The translations under genes were made by a program, and so were the position numbers. This document shows positions 61,328 to 64,000 of a DNA stretch of 64,000 bases, one piece after another. Below the pieces are notes generated by a model. That model searched no databases, had not been told where the DNA came from, and saw only the letters and a program-made list of their open reading frames with translations. How positions within the stretch are numbered: the stretch's first letter is position 1; each line of letters opens with the position of its first letter. The stretch comes from Elusimicrobiota bacterium (GTDB taxonomy: Bacteria; Elusimicrobiota; Elusimicrobia; FEN-1173), in the NCBI GenBank assembly GCA_016722575.1, contig JADKIY010000001.1, forward strand, positions 310,001 to 374,000. The letters are read 5' to 3'.

Positions 61328-62551
61328 TCACACCTGGTGGCGGAGGGCCTCCGCGATTTCAAGTCGGGAGGCCTTCCAGCTGGGATAAAGGATTGAAAAA
61401 AAAGACGAGCCCACGGCGATGGCGAAGGCCTGGACGAACACCCGGGGCACGAGACGGACGTGGGCCACCCATTCCATGGTGGACCCCGGCGGGGGCGGCA
61501 TGGGGATGCCGAAATGGGAAACGAGGCGGGCCACCCCGACCCCGGCCAGGGCGCCCAGAACGCCGCCCAGGAGGCCCAGCAAAAGGCCTTCCATAATGAA
61601 AACGGCCATGACCTTCCAGCGGCTCGTCCCCATGGCCCGCATGGTGCCGATTTCCCCGATCCGCTCCAGCACCGCCATGTTGGCGGTGTTTATGACGCTC
61701 AATATGGAAACGATCAGGATGATCCAACGGAGAATGCCCATTTGCCGGTTCAGGAAATCCCGGGAATTGTTGTAGACGTCCGCCAGGTCCTCCCAGGATT
61801 GAATCTCGGTGGCGTACCCCCGGGACTTAAATAACTTTTCCAAATCCCGTCGAACGGCCCGGGTTTTGGAGGTGTCTTTGAGCAGGACGATGAGGGATTG
61901 AACCTCCCCGGTGTAGAGCAATTTGGCCGCCGTGGAAAAGGGCACCCGCAGGACATGGTCGTCGAAGGCCTTGGCGCTGGTGGAAAACACGCCTTTGACC
62001 GTGACGTCCAAGGCGTTCACGGATCCCCGCACGGTGTTCGAAACGATCACCGCCGTGTCGCCCGGTTTGACCGCGAGAGACGCCGCCAATCCGCGCCCCA
62101 TGACCACCTGAAATTTGTCCTTCGCCTGCAAGTTCTTTCCGGCTTCGATGCGGAACATGGTGTTCATCTTGCTTTCGCCGCGGGGATTGACGCCTTGCCC
62201 CACGAAGGAGACCGAGGTTTCCCCCCGGCTGATCAACCCCGCGAATTCGATCCGGGGCGTGACGATGTCCACGTCGGGGTGGGCCAGCACCACGTCCATG
62301 ACCCGGTTGTGGTTTTTGAGAAGGTACGCGAAGGGCCGGGCGGCCCCGTAGCGAAGGTAACCTTTTTGAAATATCTGCAGATGGCCGAACTGGGAGCGGA
62401 TGTAGCTTTCCCGAAGCTGGACCAGGGAGTCGTCGATGAAGCCCCCCGCGAACACCAGCGCCACGGACCCGAAGGCGATGGCGGCCAGGGTCACGGACGT
62501 GCGGCCGGGACGGCGGAAAATGTTGCGGAGGGGGAGCGTCCAGTAAAACAT
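61328..62551 (-). CDS. ABC transporter permease of the FtsX/LolC/MacB type
   Basis: The 407-residue protein has an N-terminal helix (SVTLAAIAFGSVALVFAGGF), a long periplasmic domain, and three C-terminal helices (IILIVSILSVINTANMAV, FIMEGLLLGLLGGVLGALAG, VFVQAFAIAVGSSFFSILYP). The EIGTMRAMGTSRWKVM coupling motif of the family is present, and the protein ends SRLEIAEALRHQV. ATG 62551 overlaps the ATPase stop as ATGA. With the ATPase and LolA-like protein it forms a probable outer-membrane lipid/lipoprotein export unit. Confidence 0.92.
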   Translation of the reverse strand: MFYWTLPLRNIFRRPGRTSVTLAAIAFGSVALVFAGGFIDDSLVQLRESYIRSQFGHLQIFQKGYLRYGAARPFAYLLKNHNRVMDVVLAHPDVDIVTPRIEFAGLISRGETSVSFVGQGVNPRGESKMNTMFRIEAGKNLQAKDKFQVVMGRGLAASLAVKPGDTAVIVSNTVRGSVNALDVTVKGVFSTSAKAFDDHVLRVPFSTAAKLLYTGEVQSLIVLLKDTSKTRAVRRDLEKLFKSRGYATEIQSWEDLADVYNNSRDFLNRQMGILRWIILIVSILSVINTANMAVLERIGEIGTMRAMGTSRWKVMAVFIMEGLLLGLLGGVLGALAGVGVARLVSHFGIPMPPPPGSTMEWVAHVRLVPRVFVQAFAIAVGSSFFSILYPSWKASRLEIAEALRHQV

Positions 62552-63246
62552 CAGGCCGCCGCGATTCGGCCGTCGTGCAGGCGCACCACCCGGTCGGCCG
62601 CGGCCATGATCTGGGGGTCGTGGGTGGAAAAAATAAACGTCGCCTTGGTTTCCCGGTTCAATTCTTTCATCAACGTCAAAATTTTTTCCCCCGTGTTCGT
62701 GTCCAGGTTGGCGGTCGGTTCGTCGGCCAACACCACCTTGGGCGATCCCACCAAAGCCCGAGCGATGGCCACGCGCTGCCGTTGGCCGCCGCTCAATTGC
62801 GAGGGTTTGTGATCCAGAAAAGATCCCAGGCCCACCCGGTGGGCCATCTCGTTCACGCGCCGCCAACGGTCCCGTCGGCCGACGCGGCGGAGAAAGAGGG
62901 GGTATTCGATGTTTTCGGCCACGGTGAGCACCGGCAACAGGTTGAAGGTTTGAAACACGTAGCCCAACCGTTCGGCGCGAAGGCGCGTCAACCGTCGGGG
63001 GGAAACGTCCGTCACCACGGTGTCGTCCATCCGGATGCGGCCCGCGGAGGGCGATTCCACGCACCCCAGTAAATTCAGGAGGGTCGTTTTGCCGCTGCCC
63101 GAAGGGCCGGCCAAGGCCAGGAATTCCCCTTCGTTCACCCGCAGGGTGACGTTTTGCAGGGCGTGGACTTTTTCAGTCCCGACCAGATAGGTTTTGGAGA
63201 CCTCCGTGACTTCGATCAACGGTTCGGGGTTGGCGGCGGCGTCCAC
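62551..63246 (-). CDS. ABC transporter ATPase of the LolD/MacB type
   Basis: The 231-residue ATPase has Walker A GPSGSGKTTLL, Q-loop VFQTFNLLP, signature QLSGGQRQRVAIARAL, Walker B VVLADEPTANLD and the H-loop STHDPQIM. The LolD/MacB-type ENIEYPL helix is present. GTG 63246 (AGGG upstream) is chosen; a TTG at 63261 would add five residues. A promoter candidate and a near-palindrome lie upstream. Confidence 0.93.
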   Translation of the reverse strand: MDAAANPEPLIEVTEVSKTYLVGTEKVHALQNVTLRVNEGEFLALAGPSGSGKTTLLNLLGCVESPSAGRIRMDDTVVTDVSPRRLTRLRAERLGYVFQTFNLLPVLTVAENIEYPLFLRRVGRRDRWRRVNEMAHRVGLGSFLDHKPSQLSGGQRQRVAIARALVGSPKVVLADEPTANLDTNTGEKILTLMKELNRETKATFIFSTHDPQIMAAADRVVRLHDGRIAAA

Positions 63247-63267
63247 GGTCCCTCTTGACAAAAAAGG

Positions 63268-63281
63268 TTTGGCATGTCAAA
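63268..63281. promoter_or_regulatory. 14-bp near-palindrome downstream of the lolD promoter
   Basis: TTTGGCATGTCAAA (12 of 14 bases symmetric) lies between the -10 of the minus-strand promoter and the lolD start, in the divergent region with the KAS III gene. It could be an operator for a regulator acting on both genes. Confidence 0.4.
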
Positions 63282-63282
63282 C

Positions 63283-63311
63283 AGTATAGGGCACAATGAT
63301 CAACACTTCAA
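63283..63311 (-). promoter_or_regulatory. promoter of the lolD-lolC-lolA operon
   Basis: Minus strand TTGAAG (63311-63306), a 17-bp spacer and TATACT (63288-63283). The predicted start near 63276 is at the 14-bp near-palindrome. Confidence 0.6.
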
Positions 63312-63374
63312 GGGCGCGCGCGCCGGTTTTCCGTCGGTCGCGGCGCTCTTTCTTGTTCGGGAGAACCTGAATCC

Positions 63375-64000
63375 ATGAAACTTCTCAGCGTGGCGCACGC
63401 GGTTCCGAGCCGTCGGGTCGACAACGACGAAGAGATCGCCGCGTTCTGCCGCCGGAATTGGATGTGGTGGCCCTTGCACCGGCTTTTCCGGAAAAAGATG
63501 CTCCAGGGATTCAAGCTCTCGGGCACCCGCACCCGTTACCGGCGCGCCCCGGGCGAGACCGCCTCGGGCATCGCCTGCCGCGCGGCCCGGGAAGCCATTG
63601 AAAAGGCGGGCCTCGCTCCGGGCGACATCGACATGCTGATTTACGTCGGCGTGGGCCGCGGCGTGCTGGAGCCGGCCACGGCGAATTTGTTCAAAAGCCT
63701 TTTGGGGCTGACCAACGCCACCTGCTTCGACGTTTTGGACGCCTGCGCCAGCTGGGTGCGGGGCATGTCCATCGCCCAGAGCTTCATCCACCAAGGCACC
63801 CACAAGACCGTGATGGTCATGAACGCGGAATTGAATTACGCCGAATATTGCGGGGACCACGCCCTGCGCCGCCCCAAAGATTTGTATTTCCGGTTCGCCG
63901 CCCACACCATCGGGGAGGCGGCCACGGCGACGATCCTTCAAGACGACGGCCGCCGGGACAATTTCTATTTCTCCATGAAAAATTGGGAAAACACCTACGA
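63375..64000 (+). CDS. beta-ketoacyl-ACP synthase III-like protein (right end cut by window)
   Basis: A 208-residue N-terminal part of a KAS III/thiolase-fold enzyme. The nucleophile Cys124 lies in LDACASWVRG. Around it are IYVGVGRGVLEPATANL and VMVMNAELNYAEYCGD, as in FabH and its relatives (including OleA-type enzymes). The His and Asn of the catalytic triad would lie beyond the window. The N-terminal region is longer and more basic (FCRRNWMWWPLHRLFRKKML) than in standard FabH. It is divergent from the LolD operon, so a role in membrane-lipid or polyketide-like lipid synthesis is possible but unproven. ATG 63375. Confidence 0.8.
   Translation, partial: MKLLSVAHAVPSRRVDNDEEIAAFCRRNWMWWPLHRLFRKKMLQGFKLSGTRTRYRRAPGETASGIACRAAREAIEKAGLAPGDIDMLIYVGVGRGVLEPATANLFKSLLGLTNATCFDVLDACASWVRGMSIAQSFIHQGTHKTVMVMNAELNYAEYCGDHALRRPKDLYFRFAAHTIGEAATATILQDDGRRDNFYFSMKNWENTY

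Noticed and set aside
63255..63290. TTGACA at 63255 as promoter for the KAS III-like gene
   Set aside because: The only TATA-like hexamer (TATAGG at 63285) is 24 bp away, too far; its real promoter was not identified.

Overview
This is a high-GC bacterial chromosome segment, coding on both strands in short operons. Three things suggest an Elusimicrobiota-like (PVC/FCB-neighbourhood, Gram-negative) organism. There are five type IV pilin-like genes of one family scattered between 25.9 and 38.4 kb. There are many outer-membrane proteins (TolC, two OmpA/TSP3 porins, PorV-like, DUF481). A secreted SBBP-repeat protein is followed by a PorV-like gene. The lineage call is inference from gene content; no rRNA gene is present to fix it.

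Layout: 0-7.6 kb holds the replication/supercoiling block dnaN(3' end)-recF-dciA-gyrB-gyrA plus an archease-like gene, so oriC is probably just left of the window. 7.7-12.8 kb (minus strand) holds a hemerythrin-domain protein, GTP-PEPCK, a diguanylate cyclase, a Crp/Fnr regulator and a DEAD-box helicase. 12.8-19.2 kb (minus) holds a VgrG-like protein with an export signal, two small unknowns with a clear promoter, a secreted glucoamylase-fold protein, SerRS and a metallophosphoesterase. 19.3-24.6 kb (plus) holds a 1328-residue modular secreted protein and its PorV-like partner. 24.6-25.9 kb holds carbonic anhydrase, tRNA-Ser(GCT) and a tandem hairpin repeat array. 26-35 kb is mixed: LOG protein, HAMP protein, YceI, SDR, MetF, CPBP protease, pilins, bacteriohemerythrin and an MFS exporter.

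35.3-38.4 kb holds groES-groEL with a sigma70-type promoter and a CIRCE-like operator, then two translationally coupled pilins. 38.5-43.3 kb holds an Old Yellow Enzyme, a DUF481 protein, two OmpA-type proteins and MscL, an envelope/osmotic group. 43.4-47.1 kb is a peroxide-defence block: catalase, AhpC and Dps divergent from OxyR, which keeps both redox cysteines. 47.1-49.6 kb is a GH57 branching enzyme with a DUF4912 protein. 49.8-56.5 kb is a seven-gene TetR-TolC-HlyD-ATPase-ATPase-permease-permease exporter operon resembling CecR/YbhGFSR. 56.5-64 kb holds rhodanese, DUF2892, an ECF sigma factor, two PAP2 phosphatases, a DUF3592 protein, a LolD/LolC/LolA-like set and the start of a KAS III-like gene cut by the window end.

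A caution runs through the second half. At least six genes between 31.9 and 51.2 kb (a pilin, groEL, a DUF481 protein, an OmpA protein and both ABC permeases) are broken by single-base indels, several at homopolymers. Because groEL is among them, consensus sequencing errors are the simplest explanation. Genes in this genome often overlap as ATGA, GTGA or TTGA, so non-ATG starts are common. Most promising for follow-up are the pilin family with its shared C-terminal signature, the exported VgrG-like protein, the SBBP/PorV pair, and the nested repeat array beside tRNA-Ser.
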